Shown here: positions 13,061-26,570 of the stretch, piece by piece
Layout: each line of letters opens with the position of its first letter
Numbering within the stretch: the stretch's first letter is position 1
Assembly (NCBI GenBank): GCA_024305405.1
Contig: JAKNDB010000015.1
Span: 684,087 to 748,086 of the forward strand
Direction of reading: 5' to 3'
DNA from: Dirofilaria immitis
Lineage: Eukaryota > Nematoda > Chromadorea > Rhabditida > Onchocercidae
DNA: 64,000 bases
Notes under the pieces: generated by a model
Database searches by the model: none
Told to the model about the DNA's origin: nothing
Seen by the model: only the letters and a program-made list of their open reading frames with translations
Program-made: the position numbers and the translations under genes

Positions 13061-13452
13061 AATTATTCTTTACGATAGTACAAACAATTTTACTGCATCA
13101 ATCAATACTTAAATATTTAATGAATGATTTTCTTCATTGAACTTATAACTCGTAGCTTATTTATCAATTTAAGCTGTGATGCTACGTTAAGAAAGTTTTA
13201 CGCACATGATGTGATGATAACATAGCATGATAAATCATTGCTAGAGAATAAGGCGGCGAGTTTTGATCAATAATATTTGTCGAATCCATCTGTAAATTCA
13301 ATAATTTACAATCGATCACAAATTGCAGAATAACTAAATTCATATTTATACTTTCCAGAAAATAGAAAGTTCGATGAAGAAAATCATTCATTAAATATTT
13401 AAGTACTGATTATTACAGCAAAATTGTTTGTACTATTGTAACGAATAAGTAT
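13061..13452. mobile_element. Fold-back inverted repeat, about 85-bp arms, MITE-like
   Basis: The segment at 13061-13146 (containing 'aatatttaatgaatgatttt') matches the reverse complement of 13366-13452 with a few mismatches, around a spacer of about 220 bp. The arms pair over phrases such as 'agtacaaacaatttt' and 'tacttaaatatttaatgaat'. A non-autonomous fold-back or miniature inverted-repeat element explains it best, although a simple inverted duplication is possible. The open frame at 13182-13391 (minus) lies mostly in the spacer and shows no coding character. Confidence 0.65.
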
Positions 13453-15005
13453 AATGGAAACATCTCAAGCAAAGGTGATACAATACTTAATCCATATATC
13501 TGCTCAATTCTAATCATTCATCTGATTTGAAACTTTTTATGAATAATATTTTGTCAATCAGAAATACTCGATCTTTCTATTTAATTATGATTTTATTATA
13601 TTTGAAATTTCTTCAATGATAATAATAAAGAGATAATGGCAGAATGTATAGAAGCATATACCAGATAATTTTACAAATATTTCGGATAATGTGAATTTTT
13701 CTGTAAAAATTGTTCGAATCAAATTGCTTCGTCAAATTGGCGATAACAAATTGACTATAACTTTCAAATAAATTTCACCTAATGTGATAACACATACTCG
13801 ATATCATATCATATGTTATGAATTTCTTGAACTTGAGTGATTGATCCAGATACAGTCAAATATGGAAATGAAGGCTGATCATCATTGGAGAAGAATTTTT
13901 CTTCCATTTTGAGAGAGGGTAATTTTAACCCTTTCTTTAAACGTAAACCTAAAAGGAGTTTAGTTTGGATGCAATAATAGCAATGTCTTATTTAGTAGAA
14001 AGTTTGGAGCACTTATTTATCAGTGAATAATACAGAAAACAGAGTTAAAATAAGAATCCAATCCTTTTAGTTCAACATTAACCAAATGAGTTTTGAATGG
14101 CTTTTTATAGTCAATGCCAGATAACGAATCCGTTCCTGGAGTAAGAATCTGTTCCTGGAGAAAGAATCCGTTCTCACCCAAAATGCATACAATTTTTGCC
14201 AGAATTGTCGCCTTAAATATGCTAAATAAAGAATAACAAAAATTCGCATAAGTTAAATGAAAAATAATAAAAATCTCATTATATTTTATCGAGTTTCAAG
14301 AATGATTTTACTTGTATCTCGAGATTATAGATTTCGAAATACATGCGCAACATTTGCAATACTTTAGTATAAAGTGTGTTAGATTCAGAAAGACCATTAA
14401 TTCATTCATTCTTATTACTTCTATGATTAAATCATATAACTTAAGCTAATTAGTCGAGAAATCGTTTCTATTCGTTATATAATTAAATTATACTTGTATA
14501 TGAGATAATATTCTCATAAAGTTCACTGATTTCAAAATAATTTTTAATAGATAATCAAAATCAATTATCAATATGTATTAGTAAAAATATATTAATAAAT
14601 GTCAATTAAATCATAAACGATGTCAATCATATCTTGCAGAAAAACAAATAATACATTTTCATAAAGCCTTCAACGATGCAGTAATATAGCAAAAGTAAAA
14701 GTTGAGAAGTATCAAAATGGATCAATATAATCATTTTAATTTTTATTGATATAATCATCTAAACTTCGAATAAATTATTTTGAAAACGAAACAGTTATTA
14801 TCAATTAACGATGTCCTTCTATTTAACACTTCTAAATAATTATTACTTCATAAATGTATTGAAATTTATTGCAATTCTAATTTACAATTAAATGATTCAT
14901 ATATTCATTATATTTCCAATCACATTATCACTTCACTCATTTCAATTAGTGATGCATGCATTTTCTTTTTTCAAAAGTATCATATTTTTATAACTGAAAT
15001 TTTTT
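13453..15005. other. AT-rich stretch without a supported gene
   Basis: No exon-like segment was recognised. A triplicated 20-bp phrase around 'aatccgttcctggag' lies at 14126-14176 and accounts for part of the minus-strand open frame at 14067-14249, which I do not consider a gene. Confidence 0.5.
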
Positions 15006-15007
15006 TA

Positions 15008-15440
15008 ATTTCCAATCTAAAAAATATTAGAAATGGATTGATAATAAATATGAATTGATAGCAAATATGAATTGATAAAATTATATTATAGTAATAAAGA
15101 ATGCAATGTGATATTTTAATCGTTTGATCTTTTATTGATCCATTTCTAATATTTTTCAGATTGGAAATTAAAAAAATTTCAGCTATAAAAATATTAGAAA
15201 TGGATTGATAATAAATATGAATTGATAAAATTATATTATAGTAATAAAGAATGCAATGTGATATTTTAATCGTTTGATCTTTTATTGATCCATTTCTAAT
15301 ATTTTTTCAGATTGGAAATTAAAAAAATTTCAGCTATAAAAATATTAGAAATGGATTGATAATAAATATGAATTGATAAAATTATATTATAGTAATAAAG
15401 AATGCAATGTGATATTTTAATCGTTTGATTTTTTATTGAT
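15008..15440. repeat. Tandem repeat of about 152 bp whose units can fold back
   Basis: Three successive units contain 'atgaattgataaaattatat', 'aatgcaatgtgatatttta' and 'cgtttgatcttttattgat' at about 152-bp spacing (15106, 15258, 15406). In each unit the start 'aaatattagaaatgg' is the reverse complement of 'ccatttctaatattt' near the end, so a transcript or single strand could form a long hairpin. The third unit is truncated. Confidence 0.85.
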
Positions 15441-17457
15441 CTTTTATGGATAGTAAATTTTATTTTGTAAGATTAATTTTTACATATAATTTTTATAAAA
15501 AAAAAAAAGAAAGAAAAGAGGAAAAGAATCGAATAATTTTTCAGATTTAAATAATTTCAAATAAATGAAAATTAAATTGAAAAAAAAAGAAAAGAAAAAA
15601 TTATACGAAAAATGATTGATAAATGAAGACGAATTCGAAAGAACGAAATTAATTAGTTTTTATCAAAAAAAAAAAAAACTTTAATAAATGAATGATAAAA
15701 TGAAAAAAAGAAAAAACATAGAATGATCGATCATTGATTCCATTAAATAAACATTCCATTCTGGCAAATATTCATTTAATGCTAACTTTGTGATATTTAA
15801 AAAAAAAAAAATTACCTATAAAAGTACAAACATTAATTTTAGGAAATAAATTTATATTATCCATCGTCACGTATGAAAATGGAAATTCGAGAACGAACAA
15901 AATGAAATTAATCATTTGATTCGTAATGATCAGTAATTTTACGCATTTATTTGTATGCATTGTTTTACTTATCTAATCACTATCAATTTTACACATTTCA
16001 CATTTCTCTGCTATCTCATTTTGAATAATTTGTAAATTCATAAACTTGCATAGGCAAGAAATTGATAATATCGAGAATTTGTGAAACATCAAAAGCACAA
16101 CTACCGATTGTTGCATTTTAAAATTGTTTTGAAAGTTTTCAAATCTAATATTTATTTGAATAAAAGGTATATGTGGTATTTAGCCATTCATTATCAATTT
16201 AACAATAATTAATGCCGAAGATAGAACTTTTGCTAATATTCTTTTATCTAAGCCAGAAATCATTAGCAACATATCAAAAATAGTTTTATCAACAGATAGA
16301 ATCGAATTAAAAATATGCTAATTAGATTTTAGAATGATGATATTCACTTCTTCTTAATTAACGATCGAATCCTAGATAAAGTACGTGATGCAGAAAAATG
16401 TTTTAAATCTTCCAGTACTTATTTTTGATAATTTACAACATGAATTTGCTCAATGATTAAACCTATAAGTATATCAAACAAATTATTAAAATTAAAATAA
16501 CTTTTTACTATTGATAGCATGCATGATTATCAATTAATAATTCCGAAGATAGTATCTGATAATTTGATATCATTAATCATATTGGTGGCAATATAATATC
16601 GATAAAAATCTTTCCCAAAATAACTTCTATACATTTTCTATTAATAGAAAATTTTATCACTAATAGAGAATTTTATCACAGAATTTTACAATTTTATCCA
16701 TCGAAAGTTGATTAATTTAAATTTCTAATCAGTTAGATGAGAAAAAAAATTATCATTTTTAACATTCATTTGTTTGGAAAGAGATTGTTAACGTATTGAA
16801 ATAAATTAAACTTTTGTTTTTAGTTCATCGATGAAAATATTTCATTCCTTAGCTCTAAGCTTATTTTAATTTTATCACAAAAAAATATTCATTGATTAAA
16901 TTGAAATGAATGAATGATTTCATTTAGTATTAATGAAGGGCGGCGGATTTGTATTTTCTTGCATATCAATATCGATAATATGAAATGTAAAAATTATTTT
17001 AAAATTGATAAGCATATTAATCTAATTGTTATCATCATCATTTTTAAGCATTACTTCAATTGCAAGAAGGTATTTACAGAAATTAGTAGAATCATTGATT
17101 TCAAGCATAATCGTAGAAATAATTCCTTTTTTTTTTCCAATCTACTTCGGTGCCAATTAGAAGTGATCAATTAATTGATTGATTGATTTGAATTTTTCAT
17201 ATCATAATTTTTAAATTATTCATCAATAACTTATCAATGGATAATTTAATTTGAAGCTATCAATTTTATTTGATCTTCTGATATGACAATAATATTGTAA
17301 CAATTTTCTGGCTTATTTTTCATTCTCAAACCTATATTTAATGCATTTTTATGAAATGATATATGAAGAAGGAATTGATTGATTTTTTAATTCACTGATG
17401 TAATTATATAACAGCAAACAATATAAGGATTAATTCGGTCTATTATTTGATTAAGCC
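15441..17457. other. AT-rich stretch, probably 3' flank of the collagen gene, no supported gene
   Basis: A-runs and AT-rich sequence. The open frame at 16914-17174 (plus) has no splice signals or domain character that I can recognise. Confidence 0.5.
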
Positions 17458-18858
17458 TTAGGCTTTCTGTAATGATATAGCGATACGTCGACGTGGGCAT
17501 GGACAATAAGCAGCATCTTCACCAGCTCCACCGGGTGCACCTCTTTGACCAGGTGATCCACTTTGACCATCTGGGCCCATTGGTCCTGGTGGTCCTTGTG
17601 ATCCTTGAGGTCCTGGTAGTCCCTGATTTCCTGCTAAGCCCGGTTGTCCTGGAGTACCAGGTGGTCCAGGCAATCCTGGTGGTCCACTTGGTCCAGGTAG
17701 TCCTTTTCCACCTTGCGGTCCAGGAGGGCCAGGTATTCCTGGTTCTCCTGCATGACCTGGTACTGCTGCTTCTCCTGGTGAACCAGGTGGACCTGGTGGT
17801 CCAGTACTACCATTTTGTCCACGGTTTCCAGGTGGTCCTCGTGGTCCGCCACTTCCTGGTCGTCCAGGTGGCCCTAATTGACCTGGTAGTCCTGGTGGTC
17901 CATTGGGACATGAACGACATCGTCCTTCATAGTTATAATTAATGGCTGGCATGTTACCAGGGAGGCCTGGTGCTCCAGCTGGTCCTGGGAGACCTGCAAA
18001 CGATAAATAACAAGTTTGAGCATCTGATGTTTGAATTTTAAGAGATTTCGATCAAAAATTTTCGCAACTTCAAATAAGCAAATTTTAATTTAAAATACCG
18101 GGTGTTCCATCTTGTCCATTTAAACCAGGTGGTCCTGGTGGTCCAGCTGGACATTGATTGTTAATATCACATTGACAATATGGTGCTTGTCTTGATACCC
18201 TACTGCTGGTAAGGCTTTTACAGCCCTCTTAAAACGATATTCACCTCTGTAAAAAATATATTATTATTATTGAAATTTAGGAATGAAAAAGAAATAAACA
18301 CATTTACAAAAGTGGAATTTAAATTTACTAAATTTCAATAAATTTTTCCAAACATTCAATGTTTATTTTAGGTAAAATCTAATATGTAATCAATTTATTT
18401 ATTCAATGAAAAGGAAATGATTATTAATTGTATGAATGAAATTAAACAATCAAATTTATAATCTTATATTTTTTCTCGAATTTTTTAAAAATTTCCCAAG
18501 CATAATATTTATAGGGAAGGAAATTTGTTTTATATTTTATGAAACAAATTTATTCAAATAATGAGAAAAAAGAAAATAGTCAAAAAAAAAAGTTAAAAAG
18601 GCTGAAATTAATCATATATTATTGTTTTGTGATAATTTTTTTTAAAACTTATCAATTAATTTGATAAAGAATTAAAGAAATTGATAACAATTACCGAATA
18701 TAACTTTCCATTCCACGAAATTCCATTGTTTCTTCGAGAACATTTGCATTGATAGCATAAATTTTAGATGCCAAATTTTTTAATGAATAGATACAAATGG
18801 CAAAACTTAAAAGCGATAAACCGATCGCCGAATAAGCAGCCGAATAAGCGGCAGTCAT
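17458..18858 (-). CDS. Nematode cuticle collagen, three exons, about 268 residues
   Basis: Structural collagen secreted by the hypodermis and cross-linked into the cuticle. Exons on the minus strand: 18858-18695, 18205-18099 and 17993-17458; they sum to 807 nt and join in frame. ATG at 18858 begins a cuticle-collagen N-terminal domain with a membrane or signal-anchor segment (about residues 6-26, [17 protein letters not shown]). A furin-like site RVSR (57-60) precedes QAPYCQC. Cysteines occur as CxCx5C before the first Gly-X-Y block, CxxC (CRSC) between the blocks and CPC near the C-terminus. The main Gly-X-Y domain is about 120 residues with short interruptions, and the tail is [12 protein letters not shown]. 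Size and layout match the usual family. Donors are GTAATT and GTATTT. Intron 1 ends in a tandem ACCAGCAG acceptor, and both choices keep the frame. The exact worm orthologue cannot be named. The antisense open frame at 17493-17942 is a shadow. Confidence 0.95.
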
Positions 18859-19924
18859 CCTAATATCACCCTATATCGTCAAAAAAAAAAAAAAAAGGAA
18901 ATAAAAATTTCAAGCTACACAATCGTTGGATAGTGTTTACAAATTTTTAGACAACATAACATATATACATATATATATACTCTTGAATAGAATCATCAAC
19001 AAAGGCGGGTACAGGTGTACATTGAAAACATTTTTAATATTTTGCAAAAGAAAATTGAAATATTGAAAATGAGGAAGCAATGTTTGGCGCAAAAATATTG
19101 CTGACATCTTTTACAAAAAAAAAAAAAAAAAATTGAATTGAAAAAAAAAAATAAACGAGAGTAAGAAAGGTAAGCAAAGTTGCGCAAAAAAAAAAAAAAA
19201 AAAATGAAATAGCTTATGGACGAGTATCTGGAACGGAACAAAATTGTTGTCACACCTATGAATACACATCTTAATAATTAAATTTTTATTTCACATCTTT
19301 CTTCTAACATCATCATCTCATTTCCAGTACGGTTAATGATATGCTCTAATTAGTTTATAAATCATCTATCATTAATTTCAAATTTTCTAATATTTAACAA
19401 AAAAAAAAAAAAGTTGGGAAAAAAAAACAACAAAGCAATACAGTATGGTGATTTTTATCATATCACACTGATAATTTTTATCATATCATTATTTTTATTT
19501 TTTAAACCAAAAATAAACAAACAAAAAAATAAATAAATTATTATCATTAGAGATAAAATTTTTGATTAAAATTAATTTTCATTTATCAAATTCATAAACT
19601 TAATAATCAATATGTACTGTAATTATATCAACAAAATATTATTTATTGTTATGATGTAATGATAAATAAAATAAATAAATCAATTTATATCAAATAAATC
19701 AATTTATATCGATAAACGATTTCAACGATTTATATTACCTAATGTATATTTTAATAAAATGGTAAAAATTATACCTAAAATTATGTGAAAAAAGGTGAAG
19801 CATATATTATATATGTATAATTTGAAATGAAATTGATTTTTAAATTTTCAAATAATTTTTATATTTAATTTTTAGCTAAAAAGTTTGTTTGTTTGTTTTT
19901 TTCTTACAAATAAACAATTTTTTT

Positions 19925-20262
19925 AATTTTATAAAAATTATTTAATAATAATAATTATTATTATTATTACGATTATTTGATTATTATATAAACATTATTT
20001 GATATAATATTTGATTATTTGTGTTATTTATTATTATTATTACGATTATTTGATTATCATATAAAGATATTTGATATAGTACTTGATTATTTGTGTTATT
20101 TATTATTATTATTAAGATTATTTGATTATTATATAAAAATTATTTGATATATTATTCGATTATTATTATTAAGATTATTTGATCATCATATAAAAATTAT
20201 TTGATGTAATACTTGATTATCTGTATTATTATTATTACGATTATTTGATTATTATTGTTGTA
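19925..20262. repeat. Degenerate tandem repeat, about 60-70 bp, about five copies
   Basis: Built on 'attatttgattattatataaa' plus 'tatttgatataatatttgat' and a variable (ATT)n spacer. The copies differ mostly in the length of the ATT tract. Confidence 0.75.
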
Positions 20263-22162
20263 ATTTCATTTTTTTGATATGAATTTATAATTTTAAATTT
20301 ATTTCAAAATATTTCAATTGCATATATTTTAAGTAAAATTCGTTTTTCATTTTTAATTTTTTACTTTTTAAACATTTTTAAATGAGAAATAGTGACAAAT
20401 GATAAATGTATGGTAAAAGAATATTTATTAAAACCAGTAGTAATCTTAACAAAAATTTATTTTACCTTTTTGACTATGACCTTTTTAGCTATGTAATTCA
20501 ATGATCGAAATTCTTGTTCAAATTTAAAAAAAAAAAAAAACTAAAAATTAATGAATATATATGTTTTTTTTTCTAACAAATGCAAATAATGAATGAAGAA
20601 AAGGTAAATTTGAAAAAACAAAAAAAATTGAAAAATTTCGAATATTTTTCTATCGTTTATTAAATATTTCAGAATAACGGATAATCTTGACCATTTGCTT
20701 TGTCGAGAGTAAACAAACTGAAACAGATAATTAACAAAATATTGTTGCTAATATTGAATGAGTTGAAGGAATTTTAATGCTTAATGATTGACATTACTTA
20801 TTTCTTTAATTTATCAAGATAAAAATAATTTCAAACAGCTAAATCAAATAACGTCAGATCTTTTTTTTTAAGGGGTCAGGGAGGGAAATAATTAAATAGA
20901 AAAGGCTAAAATCCAATAAACATAACAATTTAAGAAATAAAAAAAAAAAGAAAAAAAGGAAAATCAATCAAGTAGACTAAATATGAAATGCATTCTCGAG
21001 ATATGAATGAATGTAGATGACATAGATGTTTATGAGATAAAATGAATTAATTAATGATGATAATAATTATGCATTAAAAAAAAAAAAAGGAAAGATAAAT
21101 TTCACAAAATAAATTCATTAATAAATATACCAAATATTGAAAGTTCGTCTAATATGATTAAAAATTTAAATATTATCAAAAAATAAACATATTTATTATT
21201 TGTTAAATTAATTACTGTAATATTCTTATATATGAAATATTATTAATTATTAAAATATTTTTGAAATATGATAAAATCAAAAAAAAAAGTGTCATTTCAA
21301 TATTTCAATTGCTATTATTGCAATATGTTAGCTGAAAAAAAATATTATTTTCAATTTATTTCAATGATTCTGAGCAAAAGAAAATACAACCAAAAAGAAA
21401 GGAATCTAAATTTTTGCAAAAAAATTTTGTTTAAATTTTAATTTAAATATTATAATTGTAATCGATAATTTAGCTGTATATTTATTTCTCGATGATTCAT
21501 CGATTTTTCTTTTCAATTTAAAATTTTTATGAGCTTAGTAAGTTTTTTTTTTTTTTTTCATGCTATGCACTAAAATGAAGAACTTTGATAGACGAAAAAC
21601 ATTCCCAAATTCAAACTTTTCTTTAGTATTTTATTATCATTATTATTATTATTATTAATATCATTATTATCATCATTATCATCATCATCAGTTATATATG
21701 TTAAATATATGTTAGAAATTACAAAACTGTTTTTAATATTTTAGTGAAATTATTATTGATATTATCAGAATATTTTATTATTAATATCATTATTATCATC
21801 ATTATCATCATCAGCTATTCCCGTTTATTCTGCCATCTATATTATGCTCGAATTTTAATCATTTGTTTTTTCTTTCTTTTTTTTTTTTTTTTATGAAATT
21901 ACAATGCGTTTATTGTGATACGAGAAGATAGCAATAATGCTGTTCCAAAGTTTTTAAATCACTGAAAATGTTTTAGCTTTCAAAAATAAAAACAATAAAA
22001 GCATTAGTAGGGAGGACGAGAAGTATTTTCTAATTCTAATTCTGTTAGCTGCCACTCTTGAATTCTCGCTTTCCTCCTTCATTTCTCGCATTAGTAACTA
22101 AGACTATTCCATCTCAAATCTTACCGACAACTATCGAACTTTTCAGCGACTTAAATGAATAA

Positions 22163-22216
22163 ATAGATAGATAGATAGATAGATGGATAGATGGATAGAT
22201 GGATAGATGGATAGAC
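22163..22216. repeat. (GATA)n / (GATG)n tetranucleotide microsatellite
   Basis: Tandem 'atag' units change midway to 'gatggata' units, then end in 'gatagacagac'. Confidence 0.95.
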
Positions 22217-22269
22217 AGACTGATATGAAAACTTTTCAACTATTACTATTTTCTTTTGAATTGTTATAC

Positions 22270-22301
<32 letters not shown>

Positions 22302-22761
22302 ACCTTTTCAACATTTTCTTATCATTTCTTTTATTTTGCAATCATTATCATAAGATTATGTAAAATTTGAATATTTTAAATTATTCAATTACTAATTATT
22401 AGTACTCATTTGATCTTCATTTCTTTGATCATTTTATATTATCGTTTTCATATGATATTTATTGTAAGCAAATAATTTTTTATTTAAAAATCAAATTAGT
22501 AAATGATATAAATTAATTATTATATCATTTACTAAATTGATGTATAATATATGCAATAAAATGATTTATTCGTTCAAATAAATTTTATCATTTCATTTTT
22601 TCTCTTTCTTTTTTTTTTTTTTGCTAAAATTAAATAATTTTTTTTTTTTACAACTTATTGATAAGTTGAAAATTGTTGATTTTAATTCTGATATCATCGC
22701 TCATTCTGCTAAACTAAATACTTCCTTCTTCTCACTCACTCATTCATTCATTCACTCACAA

Positions 22762-22849
22762 AAACAACAATAACAACAACAACAACAACAACTTAAAAAA
22801 TTTTTGAAAGTTAGGAAAGAAGAAGAAGAAGAAGAAGAAGAAGAAGGAG
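22762..22849. repeat. (AAC)n and (GAA)n trinucleotide tracts
   Basis: An AAC tract at about 22762-22791 is followed within 30 bp by a GAA tract at about 22819-22849. Neither lies in a recognisable exon. Confidence 0.85.
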
Positions 22850-23069
22850 AAAAAGAATTACTTCATTTAAAATAAAAGATGAAAAATTAAATTGTTTATG
22901 ATAAAGATTGTGCCAGGCTTGTTACGTTAAAAAGAAAAATGACTTCCTTTGAATAAAAAAAAAAAAGTTGAAAAAGAAATATTTTTATTTTAAAAATCAA
23001 TAAGCAAAAAAAAAAAAGATGAAGAAGAAGAAAGCGAAAGAAAGTAGGGAAGAAAAAATCATTAAATTT

Positions 23070-23410
23070 AAAAAAATTTATCTTTTAGCAAATCAATATG
23101 TACTGGTGCATATATTATATATACTTGAATAATTAATTAAAAGAAGTTTAAGTCTCGACGAGTATATTATATACCTGAATAATTTACCTATATCTTTCTC
23201 ACCTTTCCATTCTTGTAAAGCTTTTTTTTTAAGAGATCGATGAATTAAATTTATCTTTTAGCAAATCAATATGTACTATAAACAATAACACTCTCGAAGA
23301 AATAAAAATATTTATAGATGCATATACAATATATATATATATCATGAATAATTCACCTGCATCTTTCTCATCTTTTCATTCTCCTCTCACCTTTCCATTC
23401 TTCTAAACTT
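23070..23410. repeat. Diverged tandem duplication, about 170 bp
   Basis: The phrase 'atcttttagcaaatcaatat' occurs at about 23080 and 23251, each followed by a 'gcatatat...atatata' stretch and by 'tctttctcacctttccattc' or 'tctttctcatcttttcattc'. Confidence 0.6.
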
Positions 23411-23902
23411 TTTTCTCTAAGAAATCAATGAAAGAGTATGATATTGTTGCAACAATGTTTGCTTTATTATGATAAGCTACTTTTGTGGTCGTTTTTTTTT
23501 TTTGAAAATACATTTTTATTTGTAGCTTTTTCTTTCGTCCGTTTTTTCATGTCGATTTTCTTCGTTTGATGTTCGTTTCATATTTGAGATGGAAAAATAA
23601 TCGAAATCTATTGAATTTCATTTCTTCGCTTCAACACGAACAGATTCATTCCATTCTTTTTCACTTTTATCATTTTTCTTTTTTCTTTTTCTACTTTTTT
23701 TTTCTTGTCACTTCTGATTTATGATGGCTTTTGGAATGAAATGTTCATTTATGGAAACTTTTTTTGTTTTGTTTGCTATTGATTTTTTTATATTTCATCA
23801 CTTTTTTATTGTTTTCTTGTTTTTAAACTTTCCGTCAAATTTTAATATTCATTTGATTATTGATAAGAAAATAAAATTACAAAAAAAAAGAAAAATATTT
23901 CC

Positions 23903-24040
23903 ATTTCGTACTATCATTTGAGTAATAGTTTCGTTATCAGAAGCGAAAATTTTATTTATTTAATTGCGAAATTCGTACTATCATTTAGGTAATAGTTTCG
24001 TTATCAGAAGCGTAAAATTTTATTTATTTAACTGCGAAAA
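23903..24040. repeat. Tandem duplication, about 68 bp, two copies
   Basis: 'tttcgtactatcatttgagt' through 'tatttatttaattgcga' is repeated directly with a few substitutions. Confidence 0.85.
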
Positions 24041-26039
24041 TCATATTATTCTACCTTTATTTTTTTCTTCATTAACTTATCAATAATAAATATAACTTAT
24101 TATCGTAGTATATTTTTAAATTCAAAAATGAATATATTTTAAATATATGATATGATAATTTATATGCTTATCACTAAGTAGTTTTTTTTTGAAGTTTCCG
24201 TTTTGATTTAATAATTATCTTTAGAAAGTTTGAATAGATATTGAAATGCAACACATTTGTTTATTTTATATTCAAATGATTTAGAAATATATACGTAATC
24301 ATTATCATTATCAATAATTTTTTTTTTTAATTCAATGACTGTGATTTAATCCGATAACTATAATTTTTAATCTTCAACTTTTCCAATCTTCAATCTTTTA
24401 CAAGAGTTATTGATTATTTCAGCATATCACTTACTATCGTGATAACGCTTTTATAAGAGTTATTGATTATATCGTGATAACGCATGTATCTTTTGATATC
24501 ATGTTGTTAAACCATCTGAAATTTTGATTGTATTATATAAAAGATTTGCTAATTACATAATATTAGGATCATTCGAGAGTATCGTTATCATTTTTTTTTA
24601 CTAGTATTGTAGGAAAAAATTGTATAAAATCGAGAATGAAGTGTATTTATTATGTTATATATTAGGATGAAAATGATGAAGAATATTTACGAGAAATATT
24701 ATAAATTAATTTTCATATTTGATTTTCCTTCTTTCGATAAAATTTAATTTTGAAAATTCTAAGAATTAAATGAATCAAGAATTAAATGGTAGTAAAGCAA
24801 TATAGAGAATGATCAATTTATGCAAATTTTTAGCCTAATTTTATTTTGATAATTATTTAACGAGGATAGAAATTGAGGTAAACAATTTATCATACTTTAG
24901 TGATTGCGCTAATTTACAATATAAATTCGAGAAAATTTAGCGTAAAATTAGAAAGCATTTTTAAAAAGTTAAATATTGAAATTATCGCATATATACGAAC
25001 GATAACGATAAGTGGTAAGTTGATGAAAAGGGGTGGAAAATAATCAAATTTTGTTAAATCAGTGAATGTGCATTGCTAAATAAGTAAGTTGAAATATTTC
25101 GGCCGTAAAATGATGTTTAATCATCATTATTTGATCATCAATTTACTCATTCCTATTATGTATGCAACGTAAAAGGCATATTTTAAAATAGAATATAAGA
25201 AATGAAATGAATTAAATTTAATAATAACTTTTTTTTAAGAAGGGATTTTTCAACATTTTACTTTTTCAAATTTTAACTTAAATTCAAAATATGTAAAGAG
25301 AGAGAGAAAGAGAGAAATGGGGAGGAAGGGAAGAGAAAGAGAAAGAAAATTATAATTTAAATTTAAATTTCGATAGCTAAATTATCCGTATAAAATTTAG
25401 AAAAATGAATAAATCACAGTAATGTTTTCCTAGTAATTTTAAATGCTAAAAATTATTTCATCAAAAAACCAATAAATTTAAATATATCACTTTTTTGATC
25501 GAAAAAAATGCTGGAAAAAATGCTGGAAAAATGCTGGAAAAAAGAGCCAAGTTTTAATTTTATACGATTTGCTTTTATTTCGATAAGCTGTATAAAACAG
25601 ATGCTAGAATAGTGACCATTTTGAGCATATTTGAAAATTGTAAAATTGAAAATTAAATTACGGGAAAAGAAGAATGTTAGATTCAGAAAACTTAGCTATG
25701 CTTTTTAAGGCTTAGGAAAATAAATGATTAGGCTATGCTAGGCTATTTTTGGCAGAAACAGAAGCTATAAAATTTTAGGATTCAATTTTTAGCAATCCGA
25801 TATATGCTAATTTTCTCGCTTTATTTATTATTATCTAATTTAAAATAAATTTAAATTGGGATATTAAATTAGTTATTTACGACAATGTTATTTTGCTTGT
25901 CAAGGATAAATTGCTAGTCTAAACATTTGAATTTTGCATTGATAATTAAATCAGCTTATCATCAGTGATATGTGGCCAAAAATCAACATTCAATTAATTT
26001 CATTTTGAATCAAAATTTTTTTAGATTTAGAAAAATTTA

Positions 26040-26570
26040 AAATTTGTGCTGTTTATGATATATTGCTTAATGATGCTCAAATTCTCGATAACAAATGTGT
26101 GCGTATTTTTTTCATAAACTTTAAATGATACTAGAAACATCATAGAATTTGTTGACCATTTTTCATTCTCGAGAATTCACGACGAGCTCAATGATACTCA
26201 AATTCTTTTTAATAAATATATGTATTTCGTCAATCTTTGATATTTTATAATTAAACAATTAATCGAAATTATCATGTTTTGTAAAATTTTTTACTTTATC
26301 AAATTGAAATGGTACTAGTAGCATAACATTTGTTGATCAAGTTTCTTTCTCGAGAATTAACAATATGCTCAATGCTATTCGTATTCACGATAACAAATAT
26401 GTATATCAGCATGTTTGATATTTTAATTTTAGTTAATTGATGAAATTTTGTAAGTTGTACTTTTTAGCAAATATTCAGCTTTATAAAGTTGAAATTGGAA
26501 TTGCATTAGAAAGGATAGAATTTGTTGGCCATTTTTCATTCTCGAAAATTCACGGCTCAAAAAATTTGCT
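26040..26570. repeat. Degenerate tandem repeat, about 180 bp, three copies
   Basis: Each unit carries 'gaatttgttgaccatttttc', 'attctcgagaattcacga' and 'ctcaatgatactcaaattc' or close variants. The copies are clearly related but diverged, with indels. Confidence 0.75.

Noticed and set aside
13182..13391. 69-codon minus-strand open frame
   Set aside because: Lies in the spacer and arm of a fold-back repeat, with no domain or codon signal.
14067..14249. 60-codon minus-strand frame
   Set aside because: Includes a triplicated 20-bp phrase; nothing supports translation.
17493..17942. 149-codon plus-strand open frame and a 72-codon minus-strand frame (17634-17852)
   Set aside because: Both overlap the collagen Gly-X-Y exon in other frames. 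The periodic GGT/CCA codons keep alternative frames open.
18248..18256. TTTTTTACAG acceptor for collagen exon 2
   Set aside because: It resembles the consensus better, but using it puts QAPYCQC and the whole collagen domain out of frame. The acceptors at 18206/18203 keep the frame.
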